In this document: one piece after another, positions 38,112-48,457 of the stretch
Numbering within the stretch: the first letter of the stretch is position 1
How the letters are laid out: each line of letters starts with the position of its first letter
From: Phytopythium helicoides
Taxonomy: Eukaryota; Oomycota; Peronosporomycetes; Pythiales; Pythiaceae
Reading direction: 5' to 3'
DNA length: 64,000 nucleotides
NCBI GenBank assembly: GCA_024867545.1
Contig: JANFNE010000035.1
Span: 248,001 to 312,000, forward strand
Made by a program: the position numbers and the translations under genes
The notes under the pieces: generated by a model
Told to the model about the DNA's origin: nothing
Database searches by the model: none
Seen by the model: only the letters and a program-made list of their open reading frames with translations

Positions 38112-41100
38112 ATGGCACCCGAGGCGACCAACCCGGACGGCTCCATCACACCCGAGGTGGTCGTGGTGATCGGCAACGGCATGGTCGGCCACCGCTTCCT
38201 CGAGCGTATGCGTCGCTACGATTCGACCAAGCGGTTCACGCTCGTGTCTATCGGCGAGGAGCCTATTGAGCACTACAACCGCATGCTGCTCACCGAGTAC
38301 TTTGAGCACCTCAACATGGACAAGCTCATGCTTGCAGCTCCCGGGTGGTACACTGAGAACGGGATCGACCTGCGAATCAGCTCCAAGGTGTCGGCCATCG
38401 ACACAAAGAACAAGGTCGTCAAGGTCGAACGGCTAGGAGACGACAACGAGTCAGACAAGATCGTAGAAGTGCCGTACGACCGGCTTGTCATCGCTACTGG
38501 TGCGAGTGCGCTCGTCCCATCGCTGGCTGGCATTTCCTTTCGCGGCGTCTTCGTCTACCGCACTATCAAGGACTTGAATGATATTATCGCCTATTCGGAA
38601 GCTCAGCATGCGCGCGAGGTTGCTGGCGGAGACAAAAAATACGCACTGGTAGTCGGCGGTGGATTGCTCGGCCTCGAGGCTGCCAAAGCTATCCACGACC
38701 TCCACATTGGCGTGCGCATTATCAACCGTGGAGGGCGCCTCATGTCTCGTCAGATCGATGACGCCGGTTCCAGGGTGCTACATAAGCAGATCGTCAACGC
38801 ATTCGGAATCGATGTGCTCTACCACAAATCCACAAAGGGACTCCTTCCCAGTGCCGACGAACCGGATGTACTCGCCGGGGTTGAATTTGTCGACGGAGAA
38901 GTCTCCAACGACGTATTTATGGTCGTGTTCGCGACCGGTATCAAGCCACGCGACGAGCTGGCTCGCGATGGTGGACTGCAAGTTGCGGGGCGAGGTGGTG
39001 GCATCATCATCGACGACTACCTCGGCACCAGTGACCCGAGTGTATTCGCCATCGGTGAATGCGTCTCTCATCGCTGCGTCACGTACGGTCTGGTCGCTCC
39101 TGGAAACGAGATGGCAGACATCCTCGCCAAGAACATGACGAGCTCCAGCGAGGCGGATCGCATCGTATTCCCAGGTGGGGATGTGTCTACCAAGCTCAAA
39201 CTGATGGGTATGGAGGTCGGCTCGTTTGGCGCCTATTTCCCCGAAGATATCCACGAACCTTTCGAGGAGCTCGTGTACAACAACCCGCTCGAGCAGGTTT
39301 ATAAGAAGCTCTTCTTCTCTGCAGATGGAAAGAAGCTGCTCGGTGGAATTCTGGTCGGTGACACTAGCGACTTCCCCCGCCTTTCGCTCATGTGCAAGTC
39401 GAAGGATACCAAGCCACTGCCAGCTCCACCAAACGAGATTTTGTTGGGCAAGCGCGGTGGAGACTCAGGAGGAAGTTCGGTTCTCGATCTGCCAGATGAA
39501 GTTCAGGTGTGCTCATGCAACGGCGTAACAAAAGGCGAACTGTGCTCTACGATCAAGGCCAAGAAGCTGACCAAGCTAGGCGACGTCAAAAAGATATGCA
39601 ACGTTGGAACCGGCTGTGGTGGCTGCATCCCGATGGTCAAGGAAATTCTTGATGCAGAGCTGGCTGCAGCTGGAACTGAGGTGGATAAGTCGCTGTGCGA
39701 CCACTTCGCCTACTCTCGGCAGGAGCTGTACCAGATCATTATGGTCGAGAAATACGAGACGTTCACGCAGCTGCTGTCCAAGCATGGGCGGCACAAGGAC
39801 GACCCGCGCCAGCATGGGTGCGAAATCTGCAAGCCTACGGTGGCCTCCATTTTTGCGAGCCTGCAAAACCGCCACATCCTCCAGGGCGATCGTGCTGCAC
39901 TCCAAGACTCAAACGATCGATTCCTTGCTAACCTCCAAAAGTCCGGCCAGTTCTCGGTTGTCCCGCGCATTGCAGGCGGTGAAATCACGCCTGATAAGCT
40001 GATCGTGATCGGCCAAGTGGCCAAAGAGTACAACCTGTACACCAAGATCACTGGCGGCCAGCGCGTCGACCTGTTCGGAGCCGAAAAGCACGACCTGCCC
40101 GCCATCTGGGAGAAGCTGGTTAATGCTGGATTCGAGTCCGGCCACGCGTACGGCAAGGCCCTGCGCACGGTGAAGAGCTGTGTTGGCACCACTTGGTGCC
40201 GTTTTGGACAGCAGGACTCGGTGGGTTTTGCCATTTTCCTCGAGAATCGCTACAAGGGTATTCGCTCGCCGCACAAAATCAAGGGAGGAGTCTCCGGCTG
40301 CACGCGTGAATGCGCTGAAGCTCGCGGCAAGGATTTCGGGCTAATCGCGACCGAGAATGGATACAACGTGTACGTGGCTGGCAATGGCGGTACCAACCCG
40401 AAGCACGCAGTTCTTCTGGCCTCGGACGTTCCACAGGAGCTTGTTGTCAAATACCTCGACCGATTCCTCATGTACTACATCATGACGGCCGACCGGCTTC
40501 AGCGCACCTCCAAGTGGCTGGACTCGCTCGAGGGCGGTATCGATCAGCTGCGTCGTGTCGTTATGGAGGACTCCCTCGGCATCTGCGCGACTCTCGAAGA
40601 ACAGATGAGCTACCTTGTCAGCACGTACGAGTGCGAATGGAAGAAGGTGGTTGAGTCTCCTGAGCTCCGTGCCCAGTTTGCTCAATTCAAGAACACATCC
40701 GAGACGCAGAAGGAGACGGCCATGCAACTCGAGCGCGACCAGCTCTTCCCACAACCACCGAAGATCAAGGTCGTATCGCCACCGAGGTCTCCTACATCAC
40801 CGACATCACAATTTGGCGTTGAGAACAACTGCGAGTGGGTTGCATTCGGACCCACTGACGCGTTCCTACCGAACAGTGGCGGTGCTGTGCTGTACGGCGG
40901 TACTCAGCTTGCAGTCTTCAACATCACCGAGGTCTGCAATGGCATTGAGAAGACATCCTGGTACGCGACGCAGAACATGTGCCCGTACGACCACTCTTTC
41001 GTACTCGCGCAGGGCATCGTGGGTGATCTCGAGGGCCGGCCGAAGGTTGTGTGCCCAATGCACAAGCGCAACTACGACCTCGAGGACGGAGCTTGCTTGA

Positions 41101-41309
41101 CCGATGAGGCTCTTCATGTCGAGACGTTCCCTGCCCGTGAGCAGGATAGCATCGTGTACGTGCAGCTGCCACCGACGGAGGAGCTGGATGCTCGGCTTGC
41201 GACTGCCAAGTTCCTCGGTGGAGACGATGCTGAAACGGTCAGCAACAACAGCTCTGGGAGCAATCTGTCCTCGCCAACCAAAGTGTCGCCCTGTAGTTTG
41301 GAGTGGTAA
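38112..41309 (+). CDS. NIR: Assimilatory nitrite reductase [NAD(P)H], NirB-NirD fusion
   Basis: 1065 aa from the ATG at 38112; open frame upstream lacks an earlier ATG. An N-terminal FAD/NAD(P) pyridine-disulphide domain starts with VVIGNGMVGHRF. A BFD-like [2Fe-2S] domain (C-S-C ... CGGC, about 465-515) follows. The sirohaem/4Fe-4S domain has the cysteines CVGTTWC (~690) and CTREC (~730). The C-terminal NirD-type Rieske-like domain starts near 955. It reduces nitrite to ammonium with six electrons, completing the pathway. The first Rieske ligand pair reads C-P-Y-D-H rather than C-x-H, while the second (CPMH) is normal. No intron. Confidence 0.94.
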   Translation: MAPEATNPDGSITPEVVVVIGNGMVGHRFLERMRRYDSTKRFTLVSIGEEPIEHYNRMLLTEYFEHLNMDKLMLAAPGWYTENGIDLRISSKVSAIDTKNKVVKVERLGDDNESDKIVEVPYDRLVIATGASALVPSLAGISFRGVFVYRTIKDLNDIIAYSEAQHAREVAGGDKKYALVVGGGLLGLEAAKAIHDLHIGVRIINRGGRLMSRQIDDAGSRVLHKQIVNAFGIDVLYHKSTKGLLPSADEPDVLAGVEFVDGEVSNDVFMVVFATGIKPRDELARDGGLQVAGRGGGIIIDDYLGTSDPSVFAIGECVSHRCVTYGLVAPGNEMADILAKNMTSSSEADRIVFPGGDVSTKLKLMGMEVGSFGAYFPEDIHEPFEELVYNNPLEQVYKKLFFSADGKKLLGGILVGDTSDFPRLSLMCKSKDTKPLPAPPNEILLGKRGGDSGGSSVLDLPDEVQVCSCNGVTKGELCSTIKAKKLTKLGDVKKICNVGTGCGGCIPMVKEILDAELAAAGTEVDKSLCDHFAYSRQELYQIIMVEKYETFTQLLSKHGRHKDDPRQHGCEICKPTVASIFASLQNRHILQGDRAALQDSNDRFLANLQKSGQFSVVPRIAGGEITPDKLIVIGQVAKEYNLYTKITGGQRVDLFGAEKHDLPAIWEKLVNAGFESGHAYGKALRTVKSCVGTTWCRFGQQDSVGFAIFLENRYKGIRSPHKIKGGVSGCTRECAEARGKDFGLIATENGYNVYVAGNGGTNPKHAVLLASDVPQELVVKYLDRFLMYYIMTADRLQRTSKWLDSLEGGIDQLRRVVMEDSLGICATLEEQMSYLVSTYECEWKKVVESPELRAQFAQFKNTSETQKETAMQLERDQLFPQPPKIKVVSPPRSPTSPTSQFGVENNCEWVAFGPTDAFLPNSGGAVLYGGTQLAVFNITEVCNGIEKTSWYATQNMCPYDHSFVLAQGIVGDLEGRPKVVCPMHKRNYDLEDGACLTDEALHVETFPAREQDSIVYVQLPPTEELDARLATAKFLGGDDAETVSNNSSGSNLSSPTKVSPCSLEW

Positions 41310-41492
41310 ACGCGTCAGCTCAACTTTCCCCACTTAACGATAATGCACTTGAAATATGGTAAAAGAAACAAGGCTCGGGCAGTCGTGTTGGGCTATATGG
41401 CCGGCGATGAGCGGCCCGCCGTCCTGGTCCTACGCTATTGAGCCATCCCGGATGGCTCGGCGTCGTCGAAGAACAACGCGGAAAGAAGCTGC

Positions 41493-42668
41493 TTAGGCGG
41501 TGGCCTTCTTCTTCTTCTTCTTGTTCTTCTTCTTGAGCGAGGAGGCCAGCAGCGCGGCCGTCTCCTCGTCCAGCGTCTTCTCCGAGTGGATGCGGTCCGA
41601 AGGGAACGGGAGGCCCGTGATCTTGGTCGTGCCGTTGGGCAGCAGCAGCACCGTCACCTTGAAGTGCGCGATCTTGTCGCCCGCGCGGCCCTCGAGGATC
41701 GGGTACGGCTGCAGCAGGTCGTGCTTGACGCACTCGACCACACCCATGCGCGCCTGTGCCTCGTCGTCGAACATGCGGATCGTGAAGGGCAGCGTCGGGA
41801 ACTTGGCGTTGATCTCCTTGAACACGTAGCGCGACGCCTTCATCTTGAGGCGGTACTGCTTGTCGACCTGGCGCTTGAAGACCGTCGTGCGGCGCTCCGA
41901 GTGCACGGGCTTCTCCAGGCCCGTCGTGTAGCAGATGTCGATCGTGTACACCTCGTTGGGCTCGAAGGTCACCTTGGGCGTGCGGTTCTCCACGTCAATC
42001 TTCTGCGCGATCACCTTGTTGCCGTCGATGATGAAGCGCTTGAGCTGGTGCATGAGCGTGCCCTGCAGCGACTTGACGCCGTACGCGGCCTCGAGCTTGG
42101 TCAGCGCCTCCGTGACCTGCAGGTTGGTGTTGCCGGGCTTGATCAGGCGCGCGCAGAGCTCGACGGCGTCGTTGGCGCACTTGAGCACGTCTGCCTCCTC
42201 GCCCGAGAGCTCCGGGAAGGGCGCCTCGGCGGCGGATCCCTCCTCGGGCACGATGGCCGTGTGGGCCACGACAGCAATGTATCCATCAATGTGGCATCCG
42301 AGGTCGATCTTGACCCAGTCGCCGGCCTTGACCGTGAGCGACTCGTTGGCGAGCGGCGAGAGGTGGCAGATGACCTCGTTGACCGACACGCAGGTGGGGA
42401 AGGCGACGCCCTTCTCGACCTTCTTGGACTTGAAGATGGTGCTGCAGCGCTGCTCGATGATGAGGTCGCCGAACTTGCACAGCTCCACGACGTCCTTTCC
42501 GGCCACGAGCTGCGACAGCACGCCCTGCAGCGCCGACTGCGCGATCTCGGACGCCAGGCGGTACTTGGTGACCACGTCCGAGTTGCTCAGGTCCTCCACG
42601 GCCGCGGCCGGCGCCTGCTGCTCCTCCTCCTCGCTGTCGCTGTGCACCGAGCGCTCGTCGTCCGACAT
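41493..42668 (-). CDS. PA2G4: Proliferation-associated protein PA2G4/EBP1
   Basis: 391 aa from the ATG at 42668 (MSDDERSVHSD); an upstream in-frame ATG would add 30 residues unlike the family. The body has the methionine-aminopeptidase pita-bread fold (M24 family) with KYRLASEIAQSALQGV near the N-terminus and VSVNEVICHLSPL in the core, ending in a Lys-rich RNA-binding tail (KKKNKKKKKK). The family lacks peptidase activity and acts at the ribosome tunnel exit and in rRNA processing. It is divergent from the PWWP gene across 266 bp. Confidence 0.92.
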   Translation of the reverse strand: MSDDERSVHSDSEEEEQQAPAAAVEDLSNSDVVTKYRLASEIAQSALQGVLSQLVAGKDVVELCKFGDLIIEQRCSTIFKSKKVEKGVAFPTCVSVNEVICHLSPLANESLTVKAGDWVKIDLGCHIDGYIAVVAHTAIVPEEGSAAEAPFPELSGEEADVLKCANDAVELCARLIKPGNTNLQVTEALTKLEAAYGVKSLQGTLMHQLKRFIIDGNKVIAQKIDVENRTPKVTFEPNEVYTIDICYTTGLEKPVHSERRTTVFKRQVDKQYRLKMKASRYVFKEINAKFPTLPFTIRMFDDEAQARMGVVECVKHDLLQPYPILEGRAGDKIAHFKVTVLLLPNGTTKITGLPFPSDRIHSEKTLDEETAALLASSLKKKNKKKKKKATA

Positions 42669-42934
42669 GTCGTTCTCTATACCCAAAGGCGCAAAGATTC
42701 CACTGGAAGAGGGGAGTGCCGTCAAGCGGATCCTCGACCAGCCACCGGACGCTCGCACTTAGCCGGGAAGAACATCTCACACAACGTATACACATACAAA
42801 ATGCCAACACGACCGAGCGGGTGCAACGGGTTGAAATAAACCCGGGCGAACCGAGTGACAACCCGGACCGACCCGGGTCCGAGGGGAAACCACCACTTGC
42901 CGGACGCATACATTTCGCGAGACAGGCGGGCGGC
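42669..42934. promoter_or_regulatory. Bidirectional promoter region, PA2G4 / PWWP gene
   Basis: 266 bp between divergent start codons. It includes short ACCCGGG/GACCCGGG repeats near 42840-42880. Confidence 0.45.
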
Positions 42935-45513
42935 ATGGCGGCGCCGACGCCCAACTCGGTCGGGTGGTTCATCCTGGAGGGCTACCCCTGGTGGCCCGTG
43001 TTCGTCGTCGACCAGTACAAGCTGCGCCCCAAGCTCTACCACCTCGGTGCGCGGCGGATGGCGCTTGGACGCGTGGCGAGAGGAGAGGCTGACGTGTGGA
43101 CGGGTGCTGTGGCAGGGGACGGACACCGCGGGATCCTCAAGAAGGCGCGCGACTTCCCCAAGGACTATGCGATCGTCTACTACTTTGGCTCGCACGAGTT
43201 GTACGTGGAGCGAGATGTCGAGCGCTGGCGTTCGAGTTGGACTGCGCGTTGATTTACATGGTTTGTTGTGGTTCGCGCTTGCCGCCGACAGCTCGCTCGC
43301 GCACCTCAACAAGGGCGTGCTGCGCACGTGGGACTGCGATGATAAGGAGGACTTCCTGAAGGGCCATCCGAAGCACCTGGCGAAGAAGAAGGCTACGATG
43401 GATGATCTCACCTTTTCGATCCAGGAGGCCGAGGACTACCTCGCGCAGCCAGAGGACATCCGGCTGCCCCCGTACTTCGTGCCGTCCGACCTTGATCCGA
43501 CGCTTGAGCCTCCACCTCCGCCGGAAATTGAGGAGGACGAGGAAGGATCCGACGAGGAGAACGCTAGCGATGCAGGTGACGCGGAAGACCCCGATGCGGA
43601 TGAGGGTGCCCAGTCGGATGACCACGAGGAGGAGGACGAGGAGGATGAGGATGCACCTACCAAGAAGAGTGCCAAGAAGAAAAAGGAGAAAAAGGAAAAG
43701 CCGAAGAAGGAGAAGAAAGAGAAGAAGAAGGACAAGAAGAAGGACAAGAAGAGCGAAGCCAAGGAGAAAAAAACTGCGAAAGCTTCCAGCTCCAAGGAAA
43801 AGAAGAAGACTCCAAAGTCTCCGAAAGCTGAGCCCAAGAAGCGCAAGGCAGAGGCAGTGGAGAAGGCTGCATCCTCAAAGTCGCCGTCGAAGGCTTCAAA
43901 GCACGCCGCAGGTGAAGATGTCAAGTCCGCTGACGTAAAGACTGAAAAGTCGGTGGGAAAGGATGTCAAGATGGCAGACCCGGAAAGTGATGCAGAGCTA
44001 ACAGCGAAACTTGAAAAGGAGATTCGGTGGATTCTCCTCAATTGTCAGTTCGAGGAAATGACCACCAAAACTGTGCGGAAGCTTTTGGAGAAGCGACTTG
44101 AAATGGATCTGCGGCACCACAAGGCTTCCATTAAGGAAGGTGTAGCGCGTGTGATCCAATCCATGGAGGATGACACCAACCAGGATGCAGACCAGGAGGC
44201 AGATCAGGAAGTGGGTGGCAAATCAACAGAGGACGCAGATGCGCAATCAGTGAAGGCAGAGCCAACACAACCTGAAGCGACTGCTGCTGTCAAGGAAGAG
44301 GTTAAGAGTGACCCTAATGTCATCAAGAATGAGGTTAAGAGCGACCCTAGCGTCATCAAGGACGAGATCAAGAGCGATCCGAACGCTATCAAGGATGAGA
44401 TCAAGAGTGATCCGAGTGCCGCAAACGAGTCTTCATCACCAAAGAAAGTCGAGAATGCAGCCTCTAACAGCAACATTCCTGTCGCGGAGCAGTTGGAAGA
44501 CGCTGCTAAGCGCTTGAGTGCGTCTCCGCTTTCGGATGAACAAATCTTGGATATCTTGGCGTCGGTTGCAGCTATCAGTTCTGTGGATCTCAGCGTTTTG
44601 AAAAAGTCGAAGCTGCAAGAGCGCTTGGCGGCATTGGTCTCACACTCGTCATCGGTTGTATCAAGCAAGGTGGTTGCGCTGGGCAAGCAATGGGACATTG
44701 AGGCGGTTCTTTCTCCGAAGAAGGAGGTGGACTTGAACTACCTGAAGGAGCTAAAAGCAAAGTTGGAAAACTCCGACACGTCTCATGAGGATATCTGTAC
44801 TAGCTTGGACGAGCTTGCTGAGGTACGTGATTGCATTAGTTCAGCTGTAATAGTTTATGACTGATCTCGCATATGAAATGGCGACAACTACAGATGCCGC
44901 TGCAGATCTCGCATTTAAAGAAGACGAAGATTGCTCGCACAGTTGCCAATCTGCGGCAACACGCGTACGTATCTAAAACACGCTCCGAGATCTAGAGGAT
45001 TGTTCTAAGCCCAACGTTTTGTTTGTGCGCTGTACAGAAACGATAGGGTGTCAAGCAAGGCGAATTCTCTTCGCCGCTCCTGGATACAGACGCTAAGCAA
45101 GGAAAACCCAGAGAGTACGTCATTTCCTACTTTTGCTGCATTTAGCCATAAGAGTTGACGATGTATTCTGAAATCGTGTCATCTTAGACGTCGAGACACT
45201 GAAGACGCTCAAGAAGATGCATGAAACACTAGCGCAGCGTGATGATCAGTCCGACAAACCTGGAGATGTCCATAGTGCCCAGCTCGAAATCTTGAACAAG
45301 CTTCTGGGCATGACTCTACGCACGCAGGACATTATAGACTCGAAGGTTGGCGTCGTTGTTTCCAAGTTGCGAAAGTCGAGGTATGCTTTCTTTGGTTGAG
45401 ATGGGAGAATGCACTCGATTCTAACTTGGATGCTGTCAAACAGTGACGAGAAAGTGGCAAAGGCTGCTTCAAAGCTTCGAAAGAAGTGGAAAAGCGAGGC
45501 AGGAGCAGCATGA
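42935..45513 (+). CDS. PWWP + DEK_C + triple TFIIS-N-like chromatin protein (seven exons)
   Basis: Spliced model of 712 aa from exons 42935-43046, 43116-43200, 43292-44822, 44894-44964, 45038-45114, 45188-45380 and 45444-45513. All introns are GT-AG, mostly GTACGT-type, and all phases agree. A PWWP domain (residues ~8-85, GYPWWPVFVV) is joined across the first two introns. An acidic then Lys-rich region follows. A DEK_C-like domain (EIRWILLNCQFEEMTTKTVR) lies at ~302-355. A short tandem repeat of K-S-D-P-x-x-I-K follows. Three TFIIS N-terminal-like helical modules end the protein (~480-545, ~562-620, ~650-712), marked by KKTKIARTVANLRQH and VVSKLRKSSDEKV. LEDGF/HRP2 proteins also pair PWWP with such a module. 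A nuclear nucleosome/elongation-factor adaptor role is inferred. Confidence 0.75.
44295..44430 (+). repeat. Short in-frame tandem repeat (KSDPxxIKxE)
   Basis: Four near-identical copies of a 33-nt unit encode EVKSDPNVIKN-like segments in the linker of the PWWP protein. They match the form of a sumoylation consensus (V/I-K-x-D/E) but this is only inferred. Confidence 0.7.
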
Positions 45514-45878
45514 TGGTAGTGGGGAAAAAAGCACAGCGCAGTCGTGTTCCTGGATGCTCGCAGGATGTTTTTTTTTTTATTGAAACTTGGTACCTGGGAG
45601 GACCGGTTTGTACAGCGGGTATGCCGGAGAATGTACTACATGGCATGTGGTCGTTCATTACCGTCTCGGTGCTGTTGGTTGGTGTCCCCGGCGAGTGTAT
45701 CATAATTCGCACAGCCCGCCACCACCTGTTTGGACCATCCCATCGACAATCACACGACTGGCTGTATGTCCCCCCTATATTTTCACATCTGACCGCGTGT
45801 GTTGGTGCTGTTTGCAGAATCCCAACGATCGGCTGACGCCACCCCCAGTCGAGAAGGAAGGAAGCCGCGCCGCGCCGG
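45514..45878. other. Intergenic region, PWWP gene / FYVE gene
   Basis: 365 bp. Contains a T10 run near 45568. Nothing else recognised. Confidence 0.4.
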
Positions 45879-48107
45879 ATGAACCCGTCGTCCACGCGCC
45901 TGCTGCGCTCCGGCGCGTCGTTCAGCGGGACCGCGAGCTCCAGCAACCTGCTGGTGGGCGCTCCGGTGCTGCCGGCGCTGCCGCTGGCTCCGCTGGCGGC
46001 TGGCGCCGTGCCGCGCGTGCTCGAGGAGGAGCTGGAGGCGCAGGCGCGCGCGTCGCTCGCCCTCTTCGGCTTTGGCGTGGACTCGGTCAACTGGACCCCC
46101 GCGGCTCTGCCGGATGGCGGCTCGGCCGCTGGGCTGGGCGTCGGAGTGCGGCTGTCGGAGCGCGTGGCGCCGCTGAACGCCAACTCGCTGCTGTGGCGCA
46201 CGGCGGGGGCCAAGCGGGACGCGGGCGACGAGAACGGGCGGCAGCACGGCAGCAGCGGGCTGACCTCGTCGGGCTCGTCGTCGTCCTTGGCCAATGACGA
46301 GGATCTGGATGCGGATTGGGAGACGGGCGCTCTGGAAGGAGGAGGGGCCAAGGTGCTGCAGCAGTACCTAGTCAAGTGCGTGGCCGTGCTGCCCACGGCC
46401 GCGATCGAGGAGGTCGTCGAGCTCCTCATCCGCTCCGATAGGGATGACATGGAGGCAGTAATGCAGCAGCTCGTTGGCGCGCGCGTGAGCGGCTCGGGAT
46501 TCATCTACCGCCGCAGGAAGCGACGTGTGCGCGTTCAGGCACCGCGTCACGGCGAGCGCAAGCGCGAGCCGCTCGCCAAGCGCCGACAAAACATGCAAAC
46601 CACAGCTGACTCGGCCTCAAGCAACTCTCTAACGGCTTCCGTCGACTACACAGACGACGATGATGATGACTCGTCCGACTCGGACGATGACGAGGCGGTT
46701 GAGGTCAGTGATGACCTCGCGGCTCTCAATGTTGGTCTACCGACCTCGATCGCTCCAGGTGCTGGCAGAGCGTCCACTCGACGCATCACTCGCATGCAAT
46801 CGCTCGACTCGATCGCGACCACCACTTCATCTGCATCCAGCGCCAACCACAACTTTGGTCACGCGAGCAGCTGGTCGAGCATGCCGTCACCGCAGAAGGA
46901 CGCGACCATCGCTTCGCCTGCTCCTCCATCAAGTGCAACGTATATGGACGGCTACCGACGCGCAATGGCTCGCTCTGGTCACCAAGGAAACCTCAGCATC
47001 AAGTGGGTGGTTGGCGAGAAGCCAAGCCGAATGTTTGGATCGCGGGCGACGTACTGTTTGCTCGACTACGAGTGCGAGCTTGTGAATGATTGGGATATGT
47101 CGTCATCTGGAACCAATGGCACCGATGAGCCGCGTCCAATGTACGTTCGGGTGCTGCGCTCGTGCTACCTTCCACAATGTCAGCCATGGCTCGACGAGCT
47201 TGGTGGTCGCCCTCGAAACATTCAGCCGGTCGGTATCATGGTACGTCAAATCCCTATTCCACCGAGTAAGCGCAGCAAGTCGGAGCTACTCTATCCGCCT
47301 GCCGTCGAGGTTCAGCTGGTTGCATCCATACTCGAGAAGCCACAGTTGCCATCGAGCTCGCGTCGCGCAAAGCTTCGCGCCTTGTGCGCGCGGCTTGGCC
47401 GCATCGAGGAAGTCATCACAAGTCGTCGATTGTCACACTCGCTGTTGACGACGCAGCCGCAATGGGTGAGCGATCGCGAGCGTTCGGGTTGCCGCGCGTG
47501 CGGAGCCCGCTTCGGATTCTCGCGGCGGCGACACCATTGCCGCATCTGCGGTGAGATCTGCTGCGCAGAGTGCTGTCCAAAGGTCGAGCTAGCGCTGCCT
47601 GAGGTGGGCTCGACCAGCGTTCGCGTGTGTGTGTCATGTCGCCACAGCCAGCGGCGCAAGAGCACGGAGACGCCCTTATCGTCGCGAAATGCTGGGAGCA
47701 CGCCAACTCTGTCTTCTCCAGCATCAACATCCGCCATGACTCCGCGAGGAATCCCTCCACCCGACGGCATGCCGCTGCGGCGCACTACGTCGACGGGATC
47801 GGCAACACCGGTGGGAGGACTGTCTCCACCATCTCGAGATGGGAAGCGCGTGCTTCCTCCGCCACCCCCTCCAACAACCCCGACGATGATGACGCCGCCT
47901 ATTACGGTAACACCGACCCAGCTCCAGCACCATCAGGTCGCTGCTTCGGCGTCTCCGATGACAGACAATTATTTGTCGTCATCATCGAGTTATGGATCTG
48001 TGGGAAGCGGTCTTGGGAGCAGCAGTATGAGCAACAGCATGGAGCGCAAGCAGTCCCTCGCGTCTAGTGTCCTCCACAAGCTCAAGAACAGCTCAAGCTT
48101 GTCATGA
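45879..48107 (+). CDS. FYVE zinc-finger protein
   Basis: 742 aa. A FYVE domain lies at about residues 528-588: WVSDRERSGCRACGARFGF, then the basic signature RRRHHCRICG, CCAECCPK and CVSC. The R(R/K)HHCR motif binds phosphatidylinositol 3-phosphate on endosomes. The preceding region (about 330-520) resembles the lipid-binding START-like region found before FYVE domains in oomycete proteins, but I cannot confirm that. The N-terminus is Ala/Ser-rich with an acidic Asp/Ser block. The C-terminal 150 residues are Ser/Pro-rich. No intron evident. A role in endosomal trafficking is inferred. Confidence 0.8.
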   Translation: MNPSSTRLLRSGASFSGTASSSNLLVGAPVLPALPLAPLAAGAVPRVLEEELEAQARASLALFGFGVDSVNWTPAALPDGGSAAGLGVGVRLSERVAPLNANSLLWRTAGAKRDAGDENGRQHGSSGLTSSGSSSSLANDEDLDADWETGALEGGGAKVLQQYLVKCVAVLPTAAIEEVVELLIRSDRDDMEAVMQQLVGARVSGSGFIYRRRKRRVRVQAPRHGERKREPLAKRRQNMQTTADSASSNSLTASVDYTDDDDDDSSDSDDDEAVEVSDDLAALNVGLPTSIAPGAGRASTRRITRMQSLDSIATTTSSASSANHNFGHASSWSSMPSPQKDATIASPAPPSSATYMDGYRRAMARSGHQGNLSIKWVVGEKPSRMFGSRATYCLLDYECELVNDWDMSSSGTNGTDEPRPMYVRVLRSCYLPQCQPWLDELGGRPRNIQPVGIMVRQIPIPPSKRSKSELLYPPAVEVQLVASILEKPQLPSSSRRAKLRALCARLGRIEEVITSRRLSHSLLTTQPQWVSDRERSGCRACGARFGFSRRRHHCRICGEICCAECCPKVELALPEVGSTSVRVCVSCRHSQRRKSTETPLSSRNAGSTPTLSSPASTSAMTPRGIPPPDGMPLRRTTSTGSATPVGGLSPPSRDGKRVLPPPPPPTTPTMMTPPITVTPTQLQHHQVAASASPMTDNYLSSSSSYGSVGSGLGSSSMSNSMERKQSLASSVLHKLKNSSSLS

Positions 48108-48457
48108 GCTGCCACTGTGGATATAAGTAAATAGTAATATCATTTGCCTTGTGGCTTTGTCAGCGGCGTTGCCAGTTCCACCAGTGTTGTTAGGATAACT
48201 TCAATTTATCGGAGTGAAGCGACTCAGCAACCACGATGTTCAATGGAAATCAGAGAGCAAAGCCAAGCGTGCAAGTTGCTTCAACGGGGAGGTGCGCGCC
48301 TCCTAGGCACGTAATACACTCGCCACGATGTTTGACGCTCTGTAGCCCCAGCTAATCAAGCTGGTCCCGCAGCAAAAGGAAATCTTGCACGTTAGAGTAG
48401 CACGGATGATTGAGTGTTTGACTGTTGTGATTTTTTTTTTTGGTGAATAAACGTACG
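48108..48457. other. Intergenic region between convergent genes
   Basis: 350 bp between the FYVE stop and the glycosyltransferase stop. A T10 run lies near 48432. No gene seen. Confidence 0.4.

Noticed and set aside
41586..42839. 417-codon + strand open frame opposite PA2G4
   Set aside because: Antisense of a clearly conserved protein; composition dominated by Arg/Leu/Val from codon mirroring.
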